A DNA stretch of 64,000 bases from Roseivirga misakiensis (lineage in GTDB: Bacteria > Bacteroidota > Bacteroidia > Cytophagales > Cyclobacteriaceae). Of the stretch, positions 55,156 through 64,000 are shown in pieces; the stretch's first letter is position 1; each line of letters begins with the position of its first letter. The position numbers and the translations under genes were made by a program. Location of the stretch: positions 620,001 to 684,000 of the forward strand of contig NZ_MDGQ01000003.1 of the NCBI RefSeq assembly GCF_001747105.1, written 5' to 3'. The notes under the pieces were generated by a model that saw only the letters and a program-made list of their open reading frames with translations, searched no databases and had not been told where the DNA came from.

Positions 55156-55419
55156 ATGTTTGATGGTCCTGATTACAGAAAGTCCTTAGACGAGGACGTT
55201 TTTGACGAGTGGCTTGAGGCAGGCCGATCCAGCAAATTGAATTCAGAGTTTATGTTGGTGGTCTGGGACGATCAAGATCAAAATTACTATCCTGAATATG
55301 TCCGAGATAGAGCCGCTATTGAAACAAGCGGCCTTGAGTACTACGGGCAAACAAATGACATCCGCTCGGTTGTGGCCATTTATCACCTGTATTCAGAATC
55401 GAGGGTGAGCTTTGGCTAA
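55156..55419 (+). CDS. Small hypothetical protein, 87 residues
   Basis: An acidic soluble protein (FDGPDYRKSLDEDVFDEWLEAGRS...) without signal or membrane segment, containing VVWDDQDQNYYPEYV. I do not recognise it. It follows the FKBP gene by 11 bases, and its stop overlaps the stop of the giant convergent gene. Confidence 0.65.
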   Translation: MFDGPDYRKSLDEDVFDEWLEAGRSSKLNSEFMLVVWDDQDQNYYPEYVRDRAAIETSGLEYYGQTNDIRSVVAIYHLYSESRVSFG

Positions 55420-58400
55420 TCTGTTACCAATAACTTGAATCGAACCAATTGACCCTCCACGGGAACAACTACAACATAAATCCCTTTAACCAGCTTCGAT
55501 GTATTTATCTTAAGGCCTTTTGGTGTCAAGATTATTAGCGCGCTTTCTTGTTTACCGCTCACGTTATATAACCTGACCAAACTTGGTTCTAATTCTTCTT
55601 GTATATCAATAAATACATCACGGCCTGGTTGTGCTGGATTAGGATAAAGTTTTGGAATAGAGTATTCTTTGGTATATCTCACAGATACTATTTCTGATAG
55701 ATTTTCGATTCCATTAAAATCAATATCCACTAGTCTATAGAAGTTTAAGCCATCAGCAGGGTTAGGATCAACAATTGAGTACTCGTTGATTACATTGGAA
55801 TTTCCTGCTCCAGCAATAGTTTGAATGATGATGAAATTTATACCATCCGTAGACCTTTCTACTCGGAATGAACCATTATTAATTTCTGCAGAAGTTGACC
55901 AGTTAATGTCGACCTGATCATCATTCAAACTTGCAGCAAATGACAGCAATGTGATTGGTAAAGCACCCAACTCACCAGAGCCTAAGGTGAAAAAGACACC
56001 ATTGGATAAATCTACTTGAAAAATGACTTCTCCATCATCGTTGACTTCGAACGACTGAGATACAGTAATGGCACCTTCGCTGAAGTCTCCATCGGCATCC
56101 ACTAACAAGAGAATCTCTGATTCATCATTAGTTCCAACACCTTCTGGCCCCAACAAATTACCGACATCAAAAATAATATTGACCGTTCCGATGGTACCAG
56201 TCTCGCGAACTCTCCATTCTCTATTGAGCCTAGTTCTTACTTGCGAGTTATCAAATTCTTGGTTATTGATATCATATAGAGCGGCTCCATCATGTCCCCA
56301 AACCAGTGCCGATAAGTCTGTTCCAAAAGCACTTTCGTTCAATGCGTTGCTTGACTCTAAACCATCATCGTTGTCGTCTAGACCGATAGTAACAATGGCA
56401 TCTGAATTTTCACTTTTAGACTGGAGTTGGACTAAACAACTTTCGTCATCACGAACAATTCCCGCTATATTATTTTGGAAGTTAGAAAAGTCGGATGCAT
56501 CCCAAGCAGTTGTCCCATCTGACAATAAATAATCGCCTTCAATTCCTTCTTGTGCATTACCATCACCATCGGTGTCATCGGATAGCGTAATACCATATTT
56601 TAAGGCTAAATAGCTCTCAATCTTCTGTCTGTCGTTTGGCGTACTCAACAATTGATTATAAACTATTACCTCAGCTATTTCTCCATTAAATTGATTCGTT
56701 CCGGTACCAATTGCACCTATTTGAAAGTTGTTTGAGGATTCTGAACCGTGGTCAGCGGTGAAATTCAAGAAGCTTTCTCCATTAACGAAAACCTCAGATC
56801 CGCTACTTGCATCCTCATTAAAAATAACGCTTGAAATAGTCGTACTTCCATTAGAGAAAAGGCCTGCAATATCACTTTCTACCCCAGTTCCATTACTGAC
56901 TGCGTTATTCTCTCCAGATACGTCTTGCTGGTACCTGTCGAAGCTACCATCATTTTCTCCCCAAACGGCACCAGCATCATCTGCACTTGGTCTGTAAACA
57001 GTGATCACCGCGAGATCTGGGTTAGTACTTGCATTTATACTTAGGTCCGAAGTGTAAAAAGTACTTCCATTAAAAACATTGGTAGGGTTAAAGTTCATCG
57101 AACCAACGGTGGCGGTACCTGTCCGAATTAAAGAGACAAAATTATTGGATTGGTCAAGCCAGTTTGTACCTCCTTCATCTGCTCTCAACCATAACATAAG
57201 ATTAGTATCGACCTCGCCAGGAGCACAGGTAACATTGTTAATTTCTCTCCAATCTCTTTCGCTTGTTTTATCGGAAGTGGTAACATCTGGAAATGAATTG
57301 GCAGATTGATTATTGCTGACATTGGTGGTGGAATTTAACCCAGCCACATTATCAAAAGCGTCATCCAAACCATCAGCATCAGCATCGGTTCCTAGTGGTA
57401 CCACATTAGGCGCAAAATTACCATCGGTATCCCAACCTTCAATGATATCATTTAATCCGTCATTATCAGAATCGGTGTCCAAATGGTCGGGAGTTGTATC
57501 AGAAAATGCAAAGGCTCCATCTGTATTGACCGGTACCGTTGGCACGCCAGTGGTACCACCGCAAGGAGCGCAATTTATGTCAAAAGCATCATCTATACCA
57601 TCTTGATCAGAATCTACTCCAATTGGAACAATAGGTGTACCTGTGGTCGCTTGGGATTCAATCACATCGACTATGCCATCTCCATCGCTATCAATATCGA
57701 TTCTATCATTAAAACCATCACCATCTGTATCTGCATCGGTAAGTGCTGTTCCACCATTATCACTATCGAAAGTATCAGCCCAACCGTCAAGATCAGTATC
57801 TGTATCATCATCAACTCGTCCATCTTGATCAACATCCGTTCCTCCTGCTTCAGCTATATCAAAAATCCCATCGTTGTCTGAGTCCAGATCCAACCTATCC
57901 ACAATACCATCACCGTCGGTATCGCAATCTGCCTCGGCAGTTAATACAGAAAAAGGAATAGCTGTTTTAGCTATTGTAGCAGATTCATAAGAAACAGTGA
58001 GGCTAGCCCCTACAATATTTTCATAAAAGAGTACCTCAAAGCCGTAGATTCCTGGAGTTAATGCTATGGCACCTGAAGCCTCTATGTCCCCATGATCCCC
58101 ATCGTTATTGACCACTTCGGTACCATTGACAAAGAGCTTAGAACCATCGTCGCTTGAAGTAAAGAAAGTATATGTTTCGCTTGTGGAAATTTCTATAAAA
58201 CCATAATACCTTATCCCATAAGTATCCGCATCTCCTGGATCTAATAATGCCTGAAGGTCGTTGACAAGAAAATCTGTAACTGTGCCAGACCCAAGGGCAC
58301 TGCTGTTAGGAATATTTTCAACAGTTGGCGTAAATGTTCCATCGAAAAACTGATAGTTCAAACTATTGGTAAGGCTTGAAGGAGTAGAGGCACAATTAGC

Positions 58401-61400
58401 CTCGAAGATATCTAGAATACCGTCATTATCATCATCAATATCGTCTGAATCAGGGATGCCATCGAGATCGGTATCTATAATATTTTCTTCACGCCAATCT
58501 CTTTCAGCCGTACCGCTAGTGGTTTGGTTAGGGTAGTCATCGGAACTATCAGTTCCTCCAGGGGTATCATAGACATTAGTCGTACTATTCGGACCGACAA
58601 CATTATCGTAACTATCATCCAACCCGTCATTGTCAGTATCATCACCAGAAGCCGTGGTGTTTGGTGATGAGTCTCCATTGGTATCCCAACCTTCTACTGC
58701 ATCTACTAATCCATCATTATCAGAATTTAAGTCTAGGTAATCAGGTGTGCCATCTCCATCTGTATCAACAGGTACCGTTGGTGTTCCTCCATCATCATCA
58801 TCGAACTCGTCGTCAATACCATCATTGTCATTATCATTTCCTGTAGGTAATATTGGAGATGACGTACTTGCTTGAGATTCTATAATATCGATAATACCGT
58901 CACCGTCACTGTCAATATCTACTCTATTGGGGAAGCCATCGCTATCAGAATCTGGATCACTTAAAGGACTACCACTATTGTTGATATCGAAATCATCGGC
59001 AATACCATCATTATCACCGTCAGTATCATCATCTACTCGACCATCGGTATCTAAATCTAATCCGCCGGCTTCTAGAATATCGAAAAGACCGTCATTATCA
59101 GAATCTAAATCTCTGAAGTCTTTTAGACCATCATTATCAGTATCTAGGTTTGGTAAATTTGAACTATTGCCACTAAGTGGTTCAAAAACACTTGCCAACC
59201 CATCGGGACCATTTCCTTCTATATAATTGTCTACTCGTCCATCATTATCTGCATCAAAACTACCACCACCAGCTTCTGTAATGTCCAATATTCCATCGTT
59301 GTCTGAGTCCAAGTCTAATCTGTCGACAATGCCATCCCCATCAGTATCAACATCAGCCGCTGAACAAGTAAAAGAAATAGTTAAGAAACCATCTGATCCA
59401 GCGGCACCAGCGGCACCACCTCCACCATCTGTACCAGCCGTAACTGACCCTGAGACATAAGCTGGATCAGCAGTATTCAAGAAGGAACCGCCACCGCCGG
59501 CACTACCTGCGTCGCCCGCTGCACCGCCTCCAGAATAGCCGCCGCCACCACCTGACCAAGAACCATCCGCCCCACCGCCGCCGCCAGTGAAACCAGCTCC
59601 TCCAGCTGTCGAGCCACCACCTAAAGGTGTTCCTCCAGCCACTAATGTAACACCGTCTCCAGGTGTCAAATCAGCAGCAGCACCGCCTGTCGCTCCACTT
59701 CCATTCGACGTTCCAGCAGCGTTGATACCGCCACCACCACCGCCACCACCAGCAGTTGATGACGCACCGCCACCAGATCCAGAAGTACCACCGGCTCCGG
59801 GGCCAGTTCCTGTACCTGTATCACCTGCAGTTCCTGAATTTGCTCCTAAACCAACGGCTCCACCACTATTATCGCCACCGGCTCCACCACCAACAACCAT
59901 CATCAGCGTGTTATTAATGAATAAACCCGAACTACCTGCACCTCCTGCCGAATTCGAACCGGTACCTGAACTACCAGCCCCTACTACGTAGCGAATCACA
60001 TCACCATCTGATACATTAAATACTGCATTCGTAATGGTAGCACCTGAGCCACCAGCAGTAGCGGATCCTCCTCCACCATCTCCACCATTAATAGAAATTG
60101 TTACCTGACCATCACCAACTACGGTATAAGTACCTGTACCTGATAACGATACATCAACTTCTAAAGAAGGAGTGCAAGGTCCACCTTCATCGATGTCTGT
60201 AATTCCATCATTGTCGTCATCGATATCAATACTATCTGGAATCCCATCAAAATCAGAATCAGTTTCTCCATCAGTTTCTCTAAAGTCAAATTCTCCATCA
60301 GAATCCTCATCTGGAAGGCTTACGTTGGATGAACAGACAAGTGCAGGTCCGCCTGCAAGAGAGATTGAAAGTATGGTAGGATCATCTTCGGCTGTCCTTG
60401 TGCCAGATGGTCCCGTAAAGATCAAAACAAGAGAATTACCGTTTGACCAACCTGGTTGACCCACAATTTCTTGAATAATAGAAGAAATATCGACAGTTCT
60501 CTGATCGCTACCAGCTTCGCCAACTGTATTCCAATCTGCAGGACTCCAACTTTCAGAAGCCATTGTTCGCGTACGGCTAGAAACATTATTAGTCGCAGTG
60601 GTAAAGGCAGCAGCATTATCGCTAAGTTGACCCTCAATGGTTATGGTGAGGGCACCAGTTGAAGTTTCATCCGTCTGGAACTGAACCGTAGCGGCGGCTA
60701 TAGAAGCTCCTTGGTCAATAGTAACATTGGTAAAACGGATGCCAACAGTTTGATTATTAGATTCGTCTACTAATTCAAGGTCACTGCTTCCAAGATCTAT
60801 TGATCCGTCTGTATTGTCTTCTTCTGCGTGATCGGATAGTGAAAAATCCGTAGAAGCTCCTGCAACTACACAACCGGGGTCAAAGACATCATCCAAACCA
60901 TTCTCATTAGCATCCACGCCAGAATTGTCCTCATCAGCTACTCCGTTAAAATCAGCGTCATTCCCTTCTATGAAGTCGCTTTCAGTATCATTATCGGAAT
61001 TTATATCAATATAATCTGGTGTGCCGTCAAAATCATTATCAAATGGTATTATCGGATTTAGGCCTGAGGAAACATCCCAAAAATCGATGATACCATCTTC
61101 ATCAACGTCAGTAATAATGCTCGGGAAACCATAACCAGAAGTACTTTGTCCTTCTCTAGTGTCGTCAATTCCATCGGCATCTGAATCTATATCAATGTAA
61201 TTGGGTAGTAGGGTTAATCCATTTGGAGTCTCATAAGTAGATTCATCGGTATTTGGTAATGAAAACCCAGGAACTTCTAGCGAATCGGCATAGCCATTAT
61301 TATTTGCATCTACGGGATTATCTATTTGACCATCTCCATCCACGTCTGTTGAAATACCTCCTTCCCTAATATCTAAAATACCATCATTGTCGGAGTCTAG

Positions 61401-62978
61401 GTCTAGATAATCTGGGTAAATGTCTGCGTCTGAATTAAAAGGATCAGGTAGTACCCCATCATCAGCGACTCCCTCAATAGTGTCAACAATACCATTGGTA
61501 CCAACAGCTCCCGTGAGATTACCATCGGCAGACACAAATTCCGCTCTTATTACTCCTCTATTGGCTTCGACAGCATCAGGTATTCCATCATCATCCGAGT
61601 CTCTGTCTAAATAATTTGGAATACCATCATCGTCGAAATCATCTGCCCCTTCTATATCGTCTCGTATACCGTCATTATCTGAATCCAGATCGCATTGGTC
61701 TTGTATACCATCACCATCAGAATCAATTGTTCCTTCAAAGAAATCTGGTAAGCCATCACCATCACAATCTTCAGCGGGTATAAAGTCGTTTAGCCCAAAG
61801 TCATTGTCAGTGTCAGATTCTCCAAAGTTCACCCCATCGGTAAAAACGGCAGTTTCTAAGTTATCAGTCGTTATGGCTCTTGTAGTTCCTCCCGCATCCC
61901 AAGTTGCTGGGTCAGTTGACATAAGTAAAGTACCTGTGGTGACATAATAAAACTCATAATCACCATTAACATCTGTCACTGTAGATTGAATTCTTGAATC
62001 CTCTGGATCAATCTGACCGTCATTGTTTTGATCTAAATACAAATAAACAGTTACTCCTTCGATACCACCTGCCCCATCGTCATTTAAACCATTTCTGTCC
62101 GTATCATCGAATACTGTTCCCGAGATTAAGTTCGCGTCCGCTACTAGAGCTGCCAAAGATTCGACATCCGAAGCTCCTGTAAAGGTTTGGAAATTTGAAA
62201 AGACTCCTGTTGCAATATCAATCTCGCCTAATCTGTTTTCTGAACCTCCATCTGATCCATAAAGTCGACCATCATTGCTGAACGATAAACCTTCAATATC
62301 ATTTTCACTTAATGTTGAAATAATTTCAAAGACCCCCGTAGCGCTGTTCACCCTGAATAGTTGATCGCCAGTACCGCCACTATTCGTATTACCGTAAATC
62401 TCTCCTGTTGTAGGGTCTATAGCTAAATCATCTACGTCTACATTAATTCCAGGACCCGTGATTTCTAAGTAGTCTACCCCTGTACCGAATGCGTCAGCTA
62501 CAAACTGTCCAGTAGTCCTATTAATCTGAAATAATAAATCTGGATCTCCACTCCTTCGTTGAACAGCCCATAGGACTAATGACTGACCATCGAGCATCAA
62601 ACCATCCACATCATTCAAAGACTGTGCTCCATCTGAGCCATTCGCAGTACCTCCTCCATCAATATCTCCAATTGTTGTAAATGCGCCAGTAGACGTATTG
62701 ACTGACCCAAACGTACCACCGTTTGCGGCATACAAAGTCTGTTGACCGGGAATGGGAAAATAAGCCAATGCCTCAATATTGCTGGCGGTTGGCCCAATAT
62801 CTACAACAGCCCCAGTACTTCTATTAATAGAATATAAACGATTGTTACCGTCAGATACGTAATAGAATATATCAGGATTTTGTGCATCTAGAGAAAAAGA
62901 AGATAGGAATAGGATAAATAGGAATAGTGAATTACGCCATACTCTAGACGAGGCCATTGAAAGAAGGCCGATATTCAT
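55416..62978 (-). CDS. Giant T9SS-secreted multidomain surface protein
   Basis: I place the start at 62978 (or 62957), since the frame upstream of it lacks a signal; MASSRVWRNSLFLFILF leads to cleavage near LDAQ. The product is about 2520 residues. Order: a propeller-like region (about 40-283), an SdrD-type B repeat (286-393), Asp/Gly-rich thrombospondin type-3 calcium repeats (399-696), a CBM96-like region (699-886), a very Gly-rich region (940-1196), more type-3 repeats, a PA14 domain (1530-1673), more type-3 repeats, a LamG-like region (1916-2329), a FN3-like region (2339-2429) and a T9SS type-A sorting domain (PKLYPNPAQPG, 2438-2520). A surface adhesin or glycan-binding role is inferred. 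Confidence 0.93.
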   Translation of the reverse strand: MNIGLLSMASSRVWRNSLFLFILFLSSFSLDAQNPDIFYYVSDGNNRLYSINRSTGAVVDIGPTASNIEALAYFPIPGQQTLYAANGGTFGSVNTSTGAFTTIGDIDGGGTANGSDGAQSLNDVDGLMLDGQSLVLWAVQRRSGDPDLLFQINRTTGQFVADAFGTGVDYLEITGPGINVDVDDLAIDPTTGEIYGNTNSGGTGDQLFRVNSATGVFEIISTLSENDIEGLSFSNDGRLYGSDGGSENRLGEIDIATGVFSNFQTFTGASDVESLAALVADANLISGTVFDDTDRNGLNDDGAGGIEGVTVYLYLDQNNDGQIDPEDSRIQSTVTDVNGDYEFYYVTTGTLLMSTDPATWDAGGTTRAITTDNLETAVFTDGVNFGESDTDNDFGLNDFIPAEDCDGDGLPDFFEGTIDSDGDGIQDQCDLDSDNDGIRDDIEGADDFDDDGIPNYLDRDSDDDGIPDAVEANRGVIRAEFVSADGNLTGAVGTNGIVDTIEGVADDGVLPDPFNSDADIYPDYLDLDSDNDGILDIREGGISTDVDGDGQIDNPVDANNNGYADSLEVPGFSLPNTDESTYETPNGLTLLPNYIDIDSDADGIDDTREGQSTSGYGFPSIITDVDEDGIIDFWDVSSGLNPIIPFDNDFDGTPDYIDINSDNDTESDFIEGNDADFNGVADEDNSGVDANENGLDDVFDPGCVVAGASTDFSLSDHAEEDNTDGSIDLGSSDLELVDESNNQTVGIRFTNVTIDQGASIAAATVQFQTDETSTGALTITIEGQLSDNAAAFTTATNNVSSRTRTMASESWSPADWNTVGEAGSDQRTVDISSIIQEIVGQPGWSNGNSLVLIFTGPSGTRTAEDDPTILSISLAGGPALVCSSNVSLPDEDSDGEFDFRETDGETDSDFDGIPDSIDIDDDNDGITDIDEGGPCTPSLEVDVSLSGTGTYTVVGDGQVTISINGGDGGGGSATAGGSGATITNAVFNVSDGDVIRYVVGAGSSGTGSNSAGGAGSSGLFINNTLMMVVGGGAGGDNSGGAVGLGANSGTAGDTGTGTGPGAGGTSGSGGGASSTAGGGGGGGGINAAGTSNGSGATGGAAADLTPGDGVTLVAGGTPLGGGSTAGGAGFTGGGGGADGSWSGGGGGYSGGGAAGDAGSAGGGGSFLNTADPAYVSGSVTAGTDGGGGAAGAAGSDGFLTISFTCSAADVDTDGDGIVDRLDLDSDNDGILDITEAGGGSFDADNDGRVDNYIEGNGPDGLASVFEPLSGNSSNLPNLDTDNDGLKDFRDLDSDNDGLFDILEAGGLDLDTDGRVDDDTDGDNDGIADDFDINNSGSPLSDPDSDSDGFPNRVDIDSDGDGIIDIIESQASTSSPILPTGNDNDNDGIDDEFDDDDGGTPTVPVDTDGDGTPDYLDLNSDNDGLVDAVEGWDTNGDSSPNTTASGDDTDNDGLDDSYDNVVGPNSTTNVYDTPGGTDSSDDYPNQTTSGTAERDWREENIIDTDLDGIPDSDDIDDDNDGILDIFEANCASTPSSLTNSLNYQFFDGTFTPTVENIPNSSALGSGTVTDFLVNDLQALLDPGDADTYGIRYYGFIEISTSETYTFFTSSDDGSKLFVNGTEVVNNDGDHGDIEASGAIALTPGIYGFEVLFYENIVGASLTVSYESATIAKTAIPFSVLTAEADCDTDGDGIVDRLDLDSDNDGIFDIAEAGGTDVDQDGRVDDDTDTDLDGWADTFDSDNGGTALTDADTDGDGFNDRIDIDSDGDGIVDVIESQATTGTPIVPIGVDSDQDGIDDAFDINCAPCGGTTGVPTVPVNTDGAFAFSDTTPDHLDTDSDNDGLNDIIEGWDTDGNFAPNVVPLGTDADADGLDDAFDNVAGLNSTTNVSNNQSANSFPDVTTSDKTSERDWREINNVTCAPGEVDTNLMLWLRADEGGTNWLDQSNNFVSLIRTGTATVGSMNFNPTNVFNGSTFYTSDLSINASTNPDLAVITVYRPSADDAGAVWGENDGSFDRYQQDVSGENNAVSNGTGVESDIAGLFSNGSTTISSVIFNEDASSGSEVFVNGESFLNFTADHGSESSNNFQIGAIGTGTNQFNGEIAEVIVYNQLLSTPNDRQKIESYLALKYGITLSDDTDGDGNAQEGIEGDYLLSDGTTAWDASDFSNFQNNIAGIVRDDESCLVQLQSKSENSDAIVTIGLDDNDDGLESSNALNESAFGTDLSALVWGHDGAALYDINNQEFDNSQVRTRLNREWRVRETGTIGTVNIIFDVGNLLGPEGVGTNDESEILLLVDADGDFSEGAITVSQSFEVNDDGEVIFQVDLSNGVFFTLGSGELGALPITLLSFAASLNDDQVDINWSTSAEINNGSFRVERSTDGINFIIIQTIAGAGNSNVINEYSIVDPNPADGLNFYRLVDIDFNGIENLSEIVSVRYTKEYSIPKLYPNPAQPGRDVFIDIQEELEPSLVRLYNVSGKQESALIILTPKGLKINTSKLVKGIYVVVVPVEGQLVRFKLLVTD

Positions 62979-63156
62979 TTTTTTGTTAACAATTAAGCAT
63001 AGAAGATCTTTCAACCAAAATAAGTTGATATTTCTATTCCAATATGCTTTTAACTGTTTTATCAAAACCTCTAACCCAATGGGATAATACTACAAGATAT
63101 AATAGGCTATACCCTATACTTAAATAATAAATTGGTCAGGTTGAGGTTAAAGCACC

Positions 63157-63177
63157 ATATGTATTTTACATACATAT
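63157..63177 (-). promoter_or_regulatory. Perfect 8-base inverted repeat in the giant gene's leader
   Basis: ATATGTAT at 63157-63164 faces ATACATAT at 63170-63177 around five bases. In the predicted transcript it forms a hairpin about 10-30 bases after the start site; it could equally be an operator. Confidence 0.4.
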
Positions 63178-63194
63178 TATTGCATTTTGAAACA

Positions 63195-63226
63195 CAAAAG
63201 TAGTAATACAAAACGAGCTTACCAAG
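63195..63226 (-). promoter_or_regulatory. Bacteroidetes-type promoter of the giant gene
   Basis: On the minus strand TACTTTTG (63195-63202) matches TAnnTTTG and is preceded, after about 20 bases, by CTTG, close to the TTTG -33 element. The leader to the start codon would be about 210 bases. Confidence 0.55.
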
Positions 63227-63652
63227 TTATTCTCAACCACTTGTGTGTTAGGTTCAGAAGTTTCTCTTACTATGAAAGTACGCTTTCTTTATCTAGAACA
63301 ATCTAAAAGAATATTGCAGAGGAAAAGACAATAAGTTAGTAGCCTCGCTAGGAATTCCTACTTCTTTGATTCCCTTACACTTACAAGTGATCTGTAAAAC
63401 ATACAGGTAAACAGTCTTGAAGAAACCCCTTAATGGTCTAGGAAAATAATAGCCGTATCCAGAAAAAGAAAAAATGAACTAAGACGCATTTCATCATGAT
63501 CATTTCCAAAATCATACTCCTATTAAGAATAAGTAGCTTCGACGGTCGGGTTAAACTGTTGTAGACATAATTACTTGTTATATTCCTAGGCAAACACTGT
63601 GGGAACAAACATCAAGGTATCTTTCTCGATACCCCATAAGAGGTAGTTCATT

Positions 63653-64000
63653 ATGAGAGACCATTCAATTACTTTTAAATACATTAAGAACAGGGTTCGT
63701 GAGTACTCCAAAGACGAAATGCTAGGTTTTTGTCTCAACCTACTCGAACAGAAGAAAAAAGAAGTTTTTCCTGTTTGGTTTGTCTTCACTTTAATGAAGT
63801 GGACCATTATATATGGCGGCCAGAACTATCCAAGTAAGAAGCTCACACCTGAGAAATTTTCAAGGCTTTTTAACAAAGTACAAGACTTTAATACGCAGCA
63901 CGTTTCAAGCTTTTTGAAAAGTAAACAAATACACAAGGCCTTTCAAATCCTCTACAATCAACAGTTCTACCTCCAGAAAACAGTCTATACAGAGATTCTT
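63653..64000 (+). CDS. Hypothetical protein, cut by the right window edge
   Basis: An open frame of 116 codons runs from ATG at 63653 to the edge without a stop, so it is not complete. It begins MRDHSITFKYIKNRVREYSK and continues with hydrophobic VWFVFTLMKWTIIYGG, then Lys/Phe-rich helices. I do not recognise the family. The shorter open frame on the other strand over the same bases looks like a shadow. Confidence 0.6.
   Translation, partial: MRDHSITFKYIKNRVREYSKDEMLGFCLNLLEQKKKEVFPVWFVFTLMKWTIIYGGQNYPSKKLTPEKFSRLFNKVQDFNTQHVSSFLKSKQIHKAFQILYNQQFYLQKTVYTEIL

Larger units (their letters stand above)
62979..63652. other. Intergenic region of about 670 bases between divergent genes
   Basis: It holds the probable promoter and leader of the giant gene (promoter at 63195-63226 and a hairpin at 63157-63177). 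On the other side nothing recognisable precedes the partial gene at 63653. There are no extended open frames with coding character. The rest appears featureless. Confidence 0.55.

Noticed and set aside
59587-59991. Proline-rich 134-residue frame on the plus strand
   Set aside because: It is the antisense image of the Gly-rich region of the giant gene, whose GGN codons read as CC-rich in the other direction.
55416-63065. Treating the repetitive Asp/Gly coding stretches as a DNA repeat array or CRISPR
   Set aside because: They are thrombospondin type-3 protein repeats in one continuous frame, without conserved spacer structure.
63586-63807. 73-residue minus-strand frame near the right edge
   Set aside because: The plus-strand frame from 63653 is longer, runs off the edge and has better protein-like composition.

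Overview
The window looks like chromosome of a marine-type Bacteroidota, most likely Cytophagales (Roseivirga/Fulvivirga-like). This rests on family content rather than a search: an AT-rich sequence with little Shine-Dalgarno signal, Bacteroidetes-type TAnnTTTG -7 promoter elements, a type IX secretion (T9SS) sorting domain on a giant secreted protein, bacillithiol synthesis (bshA), DUF4221, DUF1761 and SYLF proteins, MG2/TonB-plug secreted proteins, and ECF sigma factors paired with membrane proteins. I see no rRNA, tRNA, CRISPR array, insertion sequence or prophage.

Layout. 1-5.3 kb: two tandem MG2/plug-type secreted proteins (the first cut by the left edge), a thioesterase and rlmN. 5.4-9.6 kb: a lamin-tail/spondin lipoprotein, a SRAP (HMCES-type) protein and a small hypothetical gene. 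9.6-13.5 kb: mutL with two rhomboid proteases and a small membrane protein. 13.6-18.5 kb: a GH3/beta-lactamase fusion, bshA and an SDR protein. 18.5-20.9 kb: a small unlisted gene, a palindrome-dense intergenic stretch, a DUF1761 protein, and an ECF sigma/TonB pair. 21-25 kb: VWA plus AAA ATPase, an AlbA_2 protein and a SYLF protein. 25-31.8 kb: a periplasmic TPR-CHAT protease convergent with a second ECF sigma/membrane TPR protein pair, followed by a thioredoxin-like lipoprotein, a DUF4221 lipoprotein and a 73-residue secreted peptide with four cysteines. 31.9-36.5 kb: YbjQ, a cupin, a sugar-kinase-like protein, a nucleotidyltransferase and a divergent sodium/solute symporter. 36.7-38 kb: PhoH with PIN domain. 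38-45 kb: an NtrB/NtrC-like two-component system beside a serine hydrolase, a MacB/FtsX-type permease and a small acidic protein, with two -24/-12-like sites and tandem inverted repeats. 45-47.2 kb: a serine hydrolase and a DUF547 lipoprotein. 47.4-54.4 kb: a cobalamin-riboswitch operon (btuF-btuC-btuD-btuB, two DUF71 PP-loop ATPases and a broken cobU). 54.5-63 kb: an FKBP-type isomerase, a small hypothetical gene and a ~2520-residue T9SS-secreted multidomain protein. The right edge cuts an unrecognised gene.

How the genes may work together. The B12 operon is the clearest unit: a TACCTTTG promoter element, then the aptamer, then binding protein, permease, ATPase and outer-membrane receptor, then two DUF71 enzymes expected to act in corrinoid salvage. 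The cobU between them has lost its middle, so salvage through adenosylcobinamide kinase is probably lost or supplied elsewhere. The most speculative but attractive unit is the 25-31.8 kb locus: a CHAT protease predicted to be periplasmic and membrane-anchored sits tail-to-tail with an ECF sigma factor and a membrane protein with the layout of an anti-sigma factor, next to a surface or periplasmic cassette ending in a small cysteine peptide. A third possible unit is a sigma-54 regulon at 38-45 kb.
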